Part shown: positions 24,825-33,773 of the stretch, piece after piece
Numbering within the stretch: the stretch's first letter is position 1
Layout: each line of letters opens with the position of its first letter
DNA from: Truepera sp.
GTDB taxonomy: Bacteria > Deinococcota > Deinococci > Deinococcales > Trueperaceae
Direction: 5' to 3'
Assembly: GCA_032027045.1 (NCBI GenBank)
Contig: JAVSMU010000001.1
Coordinates: 110,345-174,344 of the forward strand
DNA: 64,000 nt
Made by a program: the position numbers and the translations under genes
The notes under the pieces: generated by a model
Told to the model about the DNA's origin: nothing
Seen by the model: only the letters and a program-made list of their open reading frames with translations
The model's database searches: none

Positions 24825-26129
24825 ATGAAGCTGCGCCCGACGTTCTACCTCGTCAGTTCCCTCAACTGGTTCGCCAACGTGCTGCCCATGGCGGTGATGG
24901 TGTTGCTGGCCCAGTCGCGGGGCATGAGCCTCGCACAGATCGGCTACTTCCTCGGACTCTACTCCCTCACCGTGGTGCTGCTCGAGCTGCCTTCGGGCGC
25001 CATGGCCGACGCCATCGGCCGCAAGCGCATCTACCTGTTGGCAGGTGGCGCCGGAATCTTGGCCAAGGCTGTGTTCCTGTTCGCCTTCGGATTCCCCATG
25101 TTCCTGCTGTACGCCGTGCTGTTCGGGATCTCACGTGCGCTCGCCTCGGGTGCGCTGGAGGCCTGGTTCATCGACGCGTTGCAGGCCGAAGAGCCCGGGG
25201 TCGACCTGCAGCCGCCGCTGGCCACCGCCAACGCTTGGAACCTCGCCGCCTTGGCGCTTGGCACCCTGGTGGGCAGCGCGCTGCCGGCACTCTTCGCCTT
25301 CCTGCCGCAGGGTGAGACGAACGTGCTCACGCCCCTCTCGATCACTCTTGTGGCCTCACTGGTGGCCAACTTCGGCGTCCTCGTGCTCACCGCCTTGGTG
25401 GTGAAGGAGGAGCCGCGCCAGCGCGTTGCCATGGGAGCCGGCTCCGGTCGGCTCATGGACTCGGTGCTCCGTGGCTTCGGCTCGCTTCGCACCATCGTTG
25501 CGGGAGCCGCGCGCCTCACCAGTGGCAACCGCGTGTTGCTCCTGCTGTTGGGCGCCGACCTCATCGTCGGCTTGGCGCTGACCGCTTCCGAGAACCTATG
25601 GCAGCCGTTCTTCGCGCAGCGCTTGGGTGGCGCCACCCCGGACAACACGGTCTTGTTCGGCGTCATCTTGGCGGGCTGCTTCGGGATGGGCATGCTCGGC
25701 AATCTCGTCGCGACCCCCGTTTCCCGACTGCTCGGGAAACGCTACGCCCTGGTGGCCGGGCTGTTCCAGTTGCTGCAGGGCCTGACCTTCCTGTTCCTCG
25801 CCGCGCAGGGCGGCGTGGTGGCCGCCACCGGCCTGTTCTGGCTCACCTATGTAACCCGGTCGGCCTGGTCGTCGCCGCACGCCGCGCTTTTCAACCAGCA
25901 GGTGCCCGGTTCGCACCGCTCCGCGATGCTCTCGGTGCAGTCGCTGGTCGGCTTCGCCGGGGCGTTCATCGGCAGCGTGGCGCTGGGGCCCCTGGCAGAG
26001 GCCACGTCGATCTCGCTGGCCTGGACGTTGAGCGGGGGGCTGGTGGCGTTGGGGGCGCTCCTGTACGTGCCCCTCATCCGGGGAGCCAAGGCGCCCGCGG
26101 TCACTTACGTAGGTGGTGACTCCCGCTAG
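24825..26129 (+). CDS. MFS transporter
   Basis: 434 aa with 12 predicted hydrophobic helices. The motif-A loop GAMADAIGRKRIYLL between helices 2 and 3 is well preserved, as in drug/metabolite efflux members; the central cytoplasmic loop carries basic residues. The divergent winged-helix gene suggests inducible efflux. Substrate not predictable. Confidence 0.87.
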   Translation: MKLRPTFYLVSSLNWFANVLPMAVMVLLAQSRGMSLAQIGYFLGLYSLTVVLLELPSGAMADAIGRKRIYLLAGGAGILAKAVFLFAFGFPMFLLYAVLFGISRALASGALEAWFIDALQAEEPGVDLQPPLATANAWNLAALALGTLVGSALPALFAFLPQGETNVLTPLSITLVASLVANFGVLVLTALVVKEEPRQRVAMGAGSGRLMDSVLRGFGSLRTIVAGAARLTSGNRVLLLLLGADLIVGLALTASENLWQPFFAQRLGGATPDNTVLFGVILAGCFGMGMLGNLVATPVSRLLGKRYALVAGLFQLLQGLTFLFLAAQGGVVAATGLFWLTYVTRSAWSSPHAALFNQQVPGSHRSAMLSVQSLVGFAGAFIGSVALGPLAEATSISLAWTLSGGLVALGALLYVPLIRGAKAPAVTYVGGDSR

Positions 26130-26166
26130 CCATGGCGCTCGAGCCCACCATCCGGCCCCTTGGCTG

Positions 26167-26970
26167 CTATGGCCCCTCGCCCCTGCTTATGCGCTCGGCC
26201 GCCTCCTTCAGCGCCGTCAACGCCACCCGGTGCAGGCCGCTCCCGAACGTCACGCGTGCAACGCCCAACTCGGCCAGCCGGCGCAGGCTAGGCGTGGTAG
26301 CGCGCGCCATGATATTCACCGGGCCGGGCACGCCCTTCACGTACGCCGCGATATCGGCGTCGTCACTCAGCATGATGGGGAAGACGCAGTCGGCGCCCGC
26401 GTCCAGGTAGAGGCGGGCGCGCGCCATGGAGCGCTCGAGCCGCGAGTGCTCGGGGCCGTCTTGGCGCACGTGCACGTCGACCCGGGCGTTGACCACCAGA
26501 GCCGTTCCTGCCTCATGCGCGGCGCGCACCACCGCCCTTATGCGGTCCACCTGTTCTGACGCGCTCATCAGCTTCCCGGTGCGCGGGTCGCTGTCTTCGA
26601 GGTTGCAACCCACGGCGCCGGCCTCGACCAACCGCGCGACCAGCTCGGCGGCACTCAGGCCGTAACCGGTCTCGATGTCCGCCGTGACCAGCACCGGGGG
26701 CAACCCGGCGCCGCGCTCGGCCGCAGCTCCAGCGACGATGCGCGCCGTGGCCGCGAACATCTCGTCCGCGGGCGTGCCCTCGCCGTCCGAATAGCCCAGG
26801 CTGCGTGAGATGGCGCCGCTCGAGGTGGCGATGGCGCCGAAGCCCCCTGCCACGAGCGTTGCGGCGCTGGCGGCGTCCCACGCGTTCGGCAGGATCAGGG
26901 GTAATGCGTCGTGGTGAAGCGACCTGAAGCGCTCGGCGTTCCTGACGTGCAGGTCCAGGCGGGTGGTCAT
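26167..26970 (-). CDS. Isocitrate lyase/PEP mutase family protein
   Basis: 267 aa. The ICL/PEPM barrel is evident from LPNAWDAASAATLVAGGFGAIATSSGAIS, the metal-binding strand VTADIETGYG, and GCNLEDSDPRTGKL. The usual isocitrate-lyase catalytic KKCGH loop is not present, so it is more like the 2-methylisocitrate-lyase/carboxyphosphonoenolpyruvate-mutase branch. It faces the MFS gene tail to tail. Role unknown. Confidence 0.85.
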   Translation of the reverse strand: MTTRLDLHVRNAERFRSLHHDALPLILPNAWDAASAATLVAGGFGAIATSSGAISRSLGYSDGEGTPADEMFAATARIVAGAAAERGAGLPPVLVTADIETGYGLSAAELVARLVEAGAVGCNLEDSDPRTGKLMSASEQVDRIRAVVRAAHEAGTALVVNARVDVHVRQDGPEHSRLERSMARARLYLDAGADCVFPIMLSDDADIAAYVKGVPGPVNIMARATTPSLRRLAELGVARVTFGSGLHRVALTALKEAAERISRGEGP

Positions 26971-27135
26971 GCTGTGAGGTCCAGGACGCGCTCGAGCACC
27001 CGGCCAGCCTGATTGCGAAGCTCACGCACTCCGACGCGGTTCCCGCTCCAACGGTTCCTACTCATGGCCGAATTGTGTCACGCGGGAGATACGAGTTACA
27101 TCCACCCAGGCTCGTTCGCCGCCACAACGGAGCAT

Positions 27136-28605
27136 TCACCCCTCGATGAACGTCGCCAACGCCTCCTTCAACCGCGCCAGGTCCTCCAGCCGCACGTACA
27201 TCATGTGCCCCGACTCGTAGGTGGACGTAGTGATGTTCTCGCGTAGCCCCTCCTCGAGCCCCAGGTGGCTGAGGGTGTGCTCGGTGGCGAAGTACGGCGT
27301 GGCGAGGTCGTAGTAGGCCGAGGCGACGTGCACGCGCAAGTGCCGGTTGACGCTCATGGCGTGACGCAACGTGTCGGCCACGTTCACGTACTTGCCGGTA
27401 AAGTCCGAGTAGTCCCAGGAGCTGTAGAGGCTGGTGAGGATCTCGTAGGTGACGTCGGGCGTGAGGCGGAAACCCAGCTCGGTGCGCACGTAAGCGTTCC
27501 AGGCCGCCGTGAACGGCTCCTGGATGGCGGGCAGACTGGGGTCGTACTCGAACGCGTCGCCGCCGGCGTCACGGTCTAAGCCCAGGTAGCGACTGTCGAG
27601 CCGCCCCACCGTCTGCCGCTCGCTGCGCAGCAGCTCCTTGGTGAAGCGCGGCAGCGCGATGCGCAGGTTGTTGCGCTCCACGAACTCGGGCGTGGTGCCC
27701 GTGTAGGCCGCCACTTGCCGAGCGATGTCGGCGCGCTCGGCAGGGGCGAGGCGGTCGCCCTTGAGGAGCGCAAGGCTGTAGCGCTCGAGCGCGAACTCCT
27801 CCACCTCGCGCAGCAGCTCGAGCAGGGGCTTGGCCTGCAGCTCGGCGCGGAGGCGCCCGTGGTACCAGGCCGTGGCGGCGTACGAGGGGAGGTAGACGAG
27901 CGGCGGCAGGTCGTTGCCCACGTTGAAGTGCAGCGTGGAGAAGTCCAGCACCGATGACAGCAGCATGATGCCCGCGAGGAAGATGCCGTGGCGGTTCTGC
28001 AGGTAGCCCGACAGGCCCGCGGAGCGCGTGGTGCCGTAACTCTCGCCGGCCAGGAACTTGGGGCTCAGCCACCGGCCCTCCCGCCCCAGCCACTCCCTGA
28101 TGAGGTCCCCGACGCTCTCGAGATCCTGTTGGTAACCGTGGAAATCCTTGGCCTTGCCGCCCTCGGCGGGCCGGCTCCAGCCGGTACTCACCGGATCGAT
28201 GAACACCAGGTCCGTGACGTCTAGGAGCGACCACTCGTTGTCGGCCAGCCGGTAAGGCGCCGGCAGCGGCTCGCCCTCTTCCCCCATCACCACACGGCGC
28301 GGACCGAAAGTGCCCAGGTGCAGCCAGACGGATGAGGACCCCGGGCCGCCGTTGTAGGCGAACGTGATGGGCCGCTCGGCGGCGTTCTCCACGTCCTGGC
28401 GCGTGTACGCCGTCACGAACAGCCGCGCCACCGTGCGCACGCCCTTGCTCACGCCGTCCTCGACGGCCTCGCGGTTGAGCGACACCAGGCCCGACGTGGC
28501 GCGGTAACGCACACTCCCACCACCGATGACGACCTCGTGCTCGGTGGTGACGAGCTCGTCGGGGATGAGCTTAGGCGGCTCGGGCGGAGTTGGTTCGGTT
28601 GACAT
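27136..28605 (-). CDS. Serine carboxypeptidase-like protein (S10 family)
   Basis: 489 aa. S10 signatures: ITFAYNGGPGSSSVWLHLG (oxyanion region), the nucleophile elbow LAGESYGTTRSAGLSGYL, VASAYYDLATPYFA (catalytic Asp region) and YESGHMMYV with the catalytic His. The bacterial members lack a signal peptide here too, so the protein may be cytoplasmic. The start at 28605 follows GGAGG; an upstream extension is unsupported. Confidence 0.9.
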   Translation of the reverse strand: MSTEPTPPEPPKLIPDELVTTEHEVVIGGGSVRYRATSGLVSLNREAVEDGVSKGVRTVARLFVTAYTRQDVENAAERPITFAYNGGPGSSSVWLHLGTFGPRRVVMGEEGEPLPAPYRLADNEWSLLDVTDLVFIDPVSTGWSRPAEGGKAKDFHGYQQDLESVGDLIREWLGREGRWLSPKFLAGESYGTTRSAGLSGYLQNRHGIFLAGIMLLSSVLDFSTLHFNVGNDLPPLVYLPSYAATAWYHGRLRAELQAKPLLELLREVEEFALERYSLALLKGDRLAPAERADIARQVAAYTGTTPEFVERNNLRIALPRFTKELLRSERQTVGRLDSRYLGLDRDAGGDAFEYDPSLPAIQEPFTAAWNAYVRTELGFRLTPDVTYEILTSLYSSWDYSDFTGKYVNVADTLRHAMSVNRHLRVHVASAYYDLATPYFATEHTLSHLGLEEGLRENITTSTYESGHMMYVRLEDLARLKEALATFIEG

Positions 28606-28929
28606 GGTGGGCCTCCGGGGGTGCGTTGCGACAGGGTAACAGGGGTGTGACCCTCGCCCGTTGTGGAGGGGCTTCTCGTCTTGCGCGGCCGCCATGGCAA
28701 ACCCGAGATTATGGCTCAGGCCGCTCATGAACGACCTTTGCGCCGATTTGCAGTCCGTTCTCCAATCGGTGCATGACGAGCAGACCGGTTACCGGTGGTC
28801 GGCGCGAGGGCTTCCCTGGCATTCGACCAGGAGACCGGCTGGATGCAGTTCGGCCTATCCTCCCAGACTCCCGGGCGCTAGAACTTGCGCCCGATTCTGA
28901 GGGTGGCGCGTCAGCGCCGTACTCGCGCC
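28606..28929. other. Spacer upstream of the S10 peptidase gene
   Basis: 324 bp between the RES-toxin gene and the peptidase gene, both on the minus strand. It should hold the peptidase promoter. No further gene, dyad or repeat of note was seen. Confidence 0.4.
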
Positions 28930-29379
28930 CTACAGTCGCCGGTCGAACTCGAACGGCACCGGCTCGCCGATGCTCAGGCGCCCGATTCCAGGGTGGTTGA
29001 CGGAGACCAAGTAGTTGAACTCCCAGGGCACGATCACGCTCGGCACCCGCAGAACCGTGCTAGCGCCTGACGCCACCCACCTGCTCCCAGCATCCTGCGT
29101 GCCAGGCGGAGCTGGGCTCTGGCGCCACCCTTCAGGGAGGCTAGGCAACTCCAGAATCAGCTCTTCCGGAATCTGCACTCGGAAGGCTTGGAATGGTGTG
29201 AGATGGTCGGGTGAGCCGGCGTGAACCAGGACCTCGAGTGCCGCGAGGCTGGTGGTCGCCGCTAGGTAAACCACACGCGTTCCGGGATGGTTCCAGCGGT
29301 TGCCCGTTTGGTAACTACCTTCGCCATCGAACGCACTGCCCGCTCGCGCCTGGCTGACCAGGCGCCAGGCCGTGATCAC
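28930..29379 (-). CDS. RES-domain toxin (NAD-degrading), pair 1
   Basis: 149 aa, GTG start overlapping the antitoxin stop (GTGA). The RES hallmarks are present: an N-terminal AWRLV with Arg, the GNRWNHPGTRVVYLAATTSLAALEVLVH segment, and FNYLVSVNHP at the C-terminus. RES toxins such as MbcT hydrolyse or phosphorolyse NAD+. It forms a two-gene operon with the Xre/MbcA-like antitoxin. The gene appears intact. Confidence 0.88.
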   Translation of the reverse strand: MITAWRLVSQARAGSAFDGEGSYQTGNRWNHPGTRVVYLAATTSLAALEVLVHAGSPDHLTPFQAFRVQIPEELILELPSLPEGWRQSPAPPGTQDAGSRWVASGASTVLRVPSVIVPWEFNYLVSVNHPGIGRLSIGEPVPFEFDRRL

Positions 29380-29807
29380 GCGGGAGCGCCGTCCAGGATG
29401 CGTTCTAGGAGCCGGTTCACTTCGGCGGCCCCCACTGATGTTCTGGAGTAGGCGAGGGGGCTCTCGCCACCTAGCTGCTGATTCGGCCTGGTGAACCAAG
29501 CGTGTACACGCTCGACTGAAGTGAAGACCGTCCCGGCCTTGGCTGCCAGGGCCGCGAGCCGCAACAGTCGGTCGCTCTCCTCCGGGGTGAAGACACCTTC
29601 CTTCTTCCGGCGAGTGAGGGTGGAGATGCTGATGCTGACCGCGTTCGCCAGTTGCTGGTCGGAGAGCTGTAATGCTGCGGCGACCCGTTGCCAACCGGTG
29701 CTTGGTAGGCCCGCCAGGAGCGCGTCGATGGCTTGACGCTGTCCAGGTGCGTCCACGCCCAGCAGCGCGAACGCCTCGCCCTCCGGCTGGAATACCGGCG
29801 TTTCCAT
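29376..29807 (-). CDS. Xre/MbcA/ParS-type antitoxin, pair 1
   Basis: 143 aa. The central region carries a helix-turn-helix (LSDQQLANAVSISISTLTRRKKEGVFTPEESDRLLRLA) and the C-terminal toxin-binding domain (AWFTRPNQQLGGESPLAYSRTSVGAAEVNRLLERILDG), the DUF2384 pattern. It should block its RES partner by covering the active site and repress its own promoter. Confidence 0.87.
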   Translation of the reverse strand: METPVFQPEGEAFALLGVDAPGQRQAIDALLAGLPSTGWQRVAAALQLSDQQLANAVSISISTLTRRKKEGVFTPEESDRLLRLAALAAKAGTVFTSVERVHAWFTRPNQQLGGESPLAYSRTSVGAAEVNRLLERILDGAPA

Positions 29808-29927
29808 ATGGAGATTGTAACATGCTCATGTGGCGGCACGAGCAAGCAGCGTGAGCAGCCGCTCGCGTACGACGACCTCATCGAACAGGCCGAAGTTTGC
29901 AGAGCATTAGACGTACCGCCGGCAGCT

Positions 29928-30500
29928 TCAGTCCGTTTCTGACCCCTCCAACCACTTCCTCACGATCCTGCGGATCTGATACGTGTGGCCTGCCTCGTGC
30001 TCCAGCAGGTGGTAAACCGTCCACGCCATCGTGATGCCGTGGTTCTCTCCCGGCGGCGACCTCAGTTCGTTCCACTGCTCTTCTGACATCGCGCTGACTA
30101 TGTCAAGGAACCGCCTCCGCGATTCGGCCAGCTTGGCGACGTGATCCTCGAGCGCCACGCCTGGTATGTGCCTCAGCGAACCTTCGTCCGTCCGATCGTC
30201 GAACGGGAACAGCGTGCTCCAATCGTCTGGCAAGGCGCCGCCGAGGATATCGACGTAGAGCCAGCCCAACTCCACCCCGGCGATGTGATAAAGCAACGTG
30301 CCCACCGAGTTATCGTTCCCGTCGGCTCCGCGCCAATCGATGAACTCCTGACCGAAACCGGCTCGCTCTATCCTGCCGAGTGTCGTGAGGAGGTTGCGGC
30401 GCGCTTCCTGCATCGCCCAGAGCCACACGCCCACCTGGGGAATGGCACCGGGGTATGCCCCCATGGTGTGAACGTAACGCTCGTTCATTGGTTCGCTCAT
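29928..30500 (-). CDS. DinB-family protein
   Basis: 190 aa. A DinB-like four-helix bundle with putative metal-binding histidines: LLYHIAGVELGWLY, and the pair in YHLLEHEAGHTYQIRRI. DinB/DUF664 proteins are thought to be metal-dependent thiol S-transferases, for example with bacillithiol, which is found in Deinococcus. The start at 30500 follows AGAGGA. Divergent from the VOC gene. Confidence 0.82.
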   Translation of the reverse strand: MSEPMNERYVHTMGAYPGAIPQVGVWLWAMQEARRNLLTTLGRIERAGFGQEFIDWRGADGNDNSVGTLLYHIAGVELGWLYVDILGGALPDDWSTLFPFDDRTDEGSLRHIPGVALEDHVAKLAESRRRFLDIVSAMSEEQWNELRSPPGENHGITMAWTVYHLLEHEAGHTYQIRRIVRKWLEGSETD

Positions 30501-30560
30501 AGGTGTTCCTCTCGCGGCGTCGGCTGGAGCGGGCAAAACGCTAATGGTCCATAATGCACC

Positions 30561-30932
30561 ATGCTCAAGCTTGCGACCATCGTCTGGGGTGTAAAGCGGT
30601 ACGAACAAGCTATTCGATTCTGGATGGCCGCGCTCGACTACGTGCCGAAGCGACCCCCCGATGACGACTGGGCACTCCTGGTGCCGAGGAACGGCAGCGG
30701 CGTCCAGATGGCCGTCCAGGTGGTCACGTCAGACGCGGCGTCCCATCAGCGCCACCACCTCGACCTGTACGCCAAAGACCAGGTCGCCGAAGTCGAGAGG
30801 CTGATCGGCCTCGGTGCAACGCGCGTCGATTGGCGCTATCCAGAGGATGCCGACTTCGTGGTGCTGGCCGACCCGGACGGCAACCGCTTCTGTGTGATAG
30901 CCGCGGGTGACGAAGCCGAGGGTGACTTCTAG
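30561..30932 (+). CDS. VOC-family (glyoxalase/bleomycin-resistance-like) protein
   Basis: 123 aa, one complete VOC module: KLATIVWGVKRYEQAIRFWMAALDYVPK, HHLDLYAKDQVAEVERLIGLGA, and VLADPDGNRFCVI. Metal ligands are partly conserved (His in HHLDL); the first-strand His is replaced, so the catalytic state is uncertain. CATAAT lies 5 nt before the ATG, suggesting a leaderless message. Confidence 0.82.
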   Translation: MLKLATIVWGVKRYEQAIRFWMAALDYVPKRPPDDDWALLVPRNGSGVQMAVQVVTSDAASHQRHHLDLYAKDQVAEVERLIGLGATRVDWRYPEDADFVVLADPDGNRFCVIAAGDEAEGDF

Positions 30933-30947
30933 GCTTCGAAGTTCGCG

Positions 30948-30977
30948 TGAGGTCGCTTGAGGTCACGTGAGGTGAAA
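30948..30977. repeat. Three helically phased TGAGGT repeats
   Basis: TGAGGTCGCT, TGAGGTCACG and TGAGGTGAAA start exactly 10 bp apart at 30948, 30958 and 30968, in the gap between the VOC gene and the Phd-VapC promoter. Such phased repeats can be protein-binding sites, but the distance to the TA promoter (about 85 bp) makes a link unproven. Confidence 0.4.
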
Positions 30978-31060
30978 ACTGAGCCGGCCAAGGCAATGCG
31001 CACCCTAAGGGTCTGCAATGGCCGCCTCGCTGCCGGGCTTGACGCCACTGACCCACCACG

Positions 31061-31089
31061 TAGACTTAGTCCATTGCTTAGTCTATAGT
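31061..31089 (+). promoter_or_regulatory. Leaderless promoter with embedded operator for phd-vapC
   Basis: TAGACT (31061-31066, -35) and TATAGT (31084-31089, -10) are separated by 17 bp. An inverted repeat, TAGACTTAG (31061-31069) and CTTAGTCTA (31077-31085), with 8 of 9 positions matching, covers the promoter and is the likely Phd-VapC autorepression site. The -10 ends 6 nt before the ATG, so the message is probably leaderless. Confidence 0.65.
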
Positions 31090-31095
31090 GCCACC

Positions 31096-31323
31096 ATGAC
31101 GAAGACCGTGAACATTCACGAGGCCAAGACCCACTTGTCTAAGTTGCTGGAGAGGGTCGCGCTGGGTGAGGACGTGATCATCGCCAAGGCTGGCGAGCCT
31201 GTGGCGAAACTGAGTCCACTACCGCCCATGCGGGCACGCGTTCCCGGCGGCGCCGAGGGGATGACGGTGCCCGACAGCTTCTTCGATGAGCTTCCGATCG
31301 ACTTCCGCCGGCACTTCGAATGA
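31096..31323 (+). CDS. Phd/YefM-family antitoxin
   Basis: 75 aa. The start KTVNIHEAKTHLSKLLERVALGEDVIIAKAGEPVAKLSPL is typical of Phd/YefM antitoxins. The C-terminal tail (VPDSFFDELPIDFRRHFE) is the usual toxin-binding sequence of PIN partners. It overlaps the vapC gene by 4 bp (ATGA). The DNA-binding N-terminus likely recognises the inverted repeat over its promoter. Confidence 0.92.
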   Translation: MTKTVNIHEAKTHLSKLLERVALGEDVIIAKAGEPVAKLSPLPPMRARVPGGAEGMTVPDSFFDELPIDFRRHFE

Positions 31324-31706
31324 GGCTATTGCTCGATACGCACGCCTTCTTGTGGTGGTGCGCCAACGATCCTCGGCTGTCGACGAAGGTGACGGCAGCC
31401 GTAGGTGATGGCGACAATGAAGTGTATTTCAGCGCCGTCAGCGGCTGGGAGATCGCCATCAAGTCAAGGCTGGGTCGCCTTGATCTACCCGAAGCTCCTA
31501 CCGAGTTCGTGCCGCGCATGCTTCAGCTCCATGCGTTCGGCGTACTTCCGATCACGTTGAGACATGCGCTTTCCGATTTCCAGCTACCTGCGGTACACCC
31601 CGATCCGTTCGACCGCCTTCTCGTTAGTCAAGCCCAGGTGGAGGGACTGACGCTCGTAACGAACGATCGAGCGATGGGTAAGTATGACGTTGCAACGTTC
31701 TGGTAG
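31320..31706 (+). CDS. VapC-type PIN-domain toxin
   Basis: 128 aa. The PIN core is intact: LLLDTHAFLWW (first Asp), SAVSGWEIAIKSRLGRL (Glu in WEI), HPDPFDRLLVSQAQVEG (Asp cluster) and LVTNDRAMGKY. It is a ribonuclease of the type II TA class, held in check by the Phd-like partner. In contrast to the VapBC remnant at 21.7 kb this pair looks functional. Confidence 0.9.
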   Translation: MRLLLDTHAFLWWCANDPRLSTKVTAAVGDGDNEVYFSAVSGWEIAIKSRLGRLDLPEAPTEFVPRMLQLHAFGVLPITLRHALSDFQLPAVHPDPFDRLLVSQAQVEGLTLVTNDRAMGKYDVATFW

Positions 31707-31736
31707 GTGCCCAGCCCGGACTACATGGCCGCGGCG

Positions 31737-33773
31737 TCACTTGCTGACCTCGATCAGCACGCCACTCATGGGCAGGCCGGTGACAGTCGCCGCCAAGCCC
31801 GAATCCGCACCCTGCGCCACCACCTGCTCGAGCGTCAACTGGAAGCTCGCAGTGGGGGGAACAGCCGTACGGCACGCCACCAGGCTCAGGCAAGCCAGCA
31901 CTAGTAGGACCAGACGTGACTTCCGGCGCCGGACGAAGAGAAGCGGAGGGATCAGTAGGCCGGCAAGGGCCAACCAGCCTGTTGCGGGCGCGGCGCCTCG
32001 GGGACCGAGTGCCGAGCCGGCGACGGCCCCGTCAAGATCGACGACAAGCAGGTAGTGAGCGCTGCCGCCGGCCGCAACAGTGGCTCCTTCGCCAAGCGCC
32101 AGCGCTGCCGTGGTCGAGCCCGGCGCGAAGGCGCCGCTCGCCAACGGGGTACTCCCAGGATCGAGGTTGCCGTCACCGTCGGCGTCAGAGTGAAGTGCGA
32201 CTCTGGCGATTCCGTTCGCTACAGCCACGCTATCGACCTCCACGCGCAGCCCGCTGATAGCTACGGCCTCCGTGGTGCCGGAGGTGGCTGTCAGGCCCAA
32301 GGCCACCACGTCGGTCGCACCGCGCTGGACCTTGTCCGTGGTGCTGGCGGCGGGGTGAGGCGTGATGGCAAGATCTGGTGGGGTAACCGGGGCGGCTTTC
32401 GAAACGGCGGTTGTTGCGGAGGCTTGGTTGTTGGTCTCGTTGGGGTCGGGGGTGTCGCTGCTGACGGTTGCCGTGTTCGTCAGTGGTCCCTCTTGGGCGG
32501 GCGCCGTGACGTTGATATCCCAGGTGACGCTCTCGCCGTTGGCCAGAGTGCCGGCGGTGCAGGTCACGACCGCGTTGTTTTGAGTGCAGCCGCTGCTTGC
32601 CGATCCGAATGTCACGCCACCTGGCAGGGTGTCATCCATCGTCACGTCAGTGGCGGTGGAGGGGCCGTGGTTGGCAACGACCAGCGTGTAACTGATTGGG
32701 CCACCCGTCAGCACTGAGCTGGGCCCGTTCTTCGAGACGGCGAGGTCGGCGGTGGCCAGGATCACGCTGGTGGTAGCGGTAGACTGGTTATTCGCTTCAT
32801 CAGGGTCGAAGGTGTCGCTCGTGACCGTTGCCCTGTTCGTCAGTTGCCCCACTTGGGCGGGCACCGTGACGTTTATCTCCCAGGTGACGCTCTCGCCGTT
32901 GGCCAGCGTGCCGGCGGTGCAGGTCACTATCCCGTTGTCGTCGCTGCAGCCGCTGCTTGCCGATCCGAATGTCACGCCGCCTGGTAGGGCATCTTCCACC
33001 ATAATGTTGGTGGCGGTGTCGGGCCCGTGGTTTACAACCACCAGCGTGTAACTGATCGGGTCTCCTTGCGTTACCGTGCTTGGCCCGGTCTTCGATATGG
33101 CGAGGTCGGCGGTGGGTGGAATCACGCTGGTCGCAGCAGTAGCTAGGTCGTTGCCCTCGTTGGGGTCGAGGGTGTCGCTGCTGACGGCTGCCTTGTTCGT
33201 CAGTGATCCCACTTGGGCGGGCGCCGTGACGTTGATATCCCAGGTGACGCTCTCGCCGTTGGCCAGCGTGCCGACGGTGCAGGTCACTATCGCGCTGTTC
33301 TCGCTGCAGCCGCTGGAAGCCGACTCGAACACTACGCCGTCGGGCAGGGCGTCGTCCACCCTGACGTTGGTGGCGGTGTCGGGCCCTTGGTTGGCTACGA
33401 CCAGCGTATAGCTGATCGGGTCTCCCGTCAGCACCGAGCTGGGCCCGTTCTTCGAGAGGGCGAGGTCGGCGGAGTCCGGCGCCATCACGGTGATGGGGAA
33501 GTCGTTCATCGGGTTGCCGGTGGCTCGCACCGCGCCTGCCGGATACGCACCATTGTCGTTGACCAGCAAGTCGTAGGCGGTGAAGTCGAGGTCGGTGGCG
33601 GTCGTTGTAACCGTAGGGGTCGCTGCTAGTGCAGTGCTAGCCAAGATGCCCGCCAAGACAGCCGCAGTAATCATCAGGTTGCCGCCCGAGAGACGGCCGG
33701 CGCGGTCCTGCGCCAGGCGACGCAGGCGGCTTTTCTTGCCGACGTCAGCTACCCGAACGTCAGTAACCGTCAT
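31737..33773 (-). CDS. DUF11-repeat surface protein with anchor and second lipobox
   Basis: 678 aa. A signal peptide (after a basic N-terminus; ends LASTALAA) precedes three tandem DUF11 repeats of about 120 residues, each starting ADLA(I/L)SK.GPS and containing SYTLVV.N.GP.TAT and TLANGESVTW(D/E)INV. After a spacer domain come a Pro/Ala-rich APATGWLALAGLLIPPLLF helix and RRRKSR (sorting-signal-like). The frame then continues with LVLLVLACLSLVACRT, which looks like a new lipoprotein signal with an LVAC box, and a further 50 residues. ATG 33773 overlaps the upstream gene by 14 bp. A cell-surface adhesion or structural role is typical for DUF11 proteins. Confidence 0.8.
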   Translation of the reverse strand: MTVTDVRVADVGKKSRLRRLAQDRAGRLSGGNLMITAAVLAGILASTALAATPTVTTTATDLDFTAYDLLVNDNGAYPAGAVRATGNPMNDFPITVMAPDSADLALSKNGPSSVLTGDPISYTLVVANQGPDTATNVRVDDALPDGVVFESASSGCSENSAIVTCTVGTLANGESVTWDINVTAPAQVGSLTNKAAVSSDTLDPNEGNDLATAATSVIPPTADLAISKTGPSTVTQGDPISYTLVVVNHGPDTATNIMVEDALPGGVTFGSASSGCSDDNGIVTCTAGTLANGESVTWEINVTVPAQVGQLTNRATVTSDTFDPDEANNQSTATTSVILATADLAVSKNGPSSVLTGGPISYTLVVANHGPSTATDVTMDDTLPGGVTFGSASSGCTQNNAVVTCTAGTLANGESVTWDINVTAPAQEGPLTNTATVSSDTPDPNETNNQASATTAVSKAAPVTPPDLAITPHPAASTTDKVQRGATDVVALGLTATSGTTEAVAISGLRVEVDSVAVANGIARVALHSDADGDGNLDPGSTPLASGAFAPGSTTAALALGEGATVAAGGSAHYLLVVDLDGAVAGSALGPRGAAPATGWLALAGLLIPPLLFVRRRKSRLVLLVLACLSLVACRTAVPPTASFQLTLEQVVAQGADSGLAATVTGLPMSGVLIEVSK

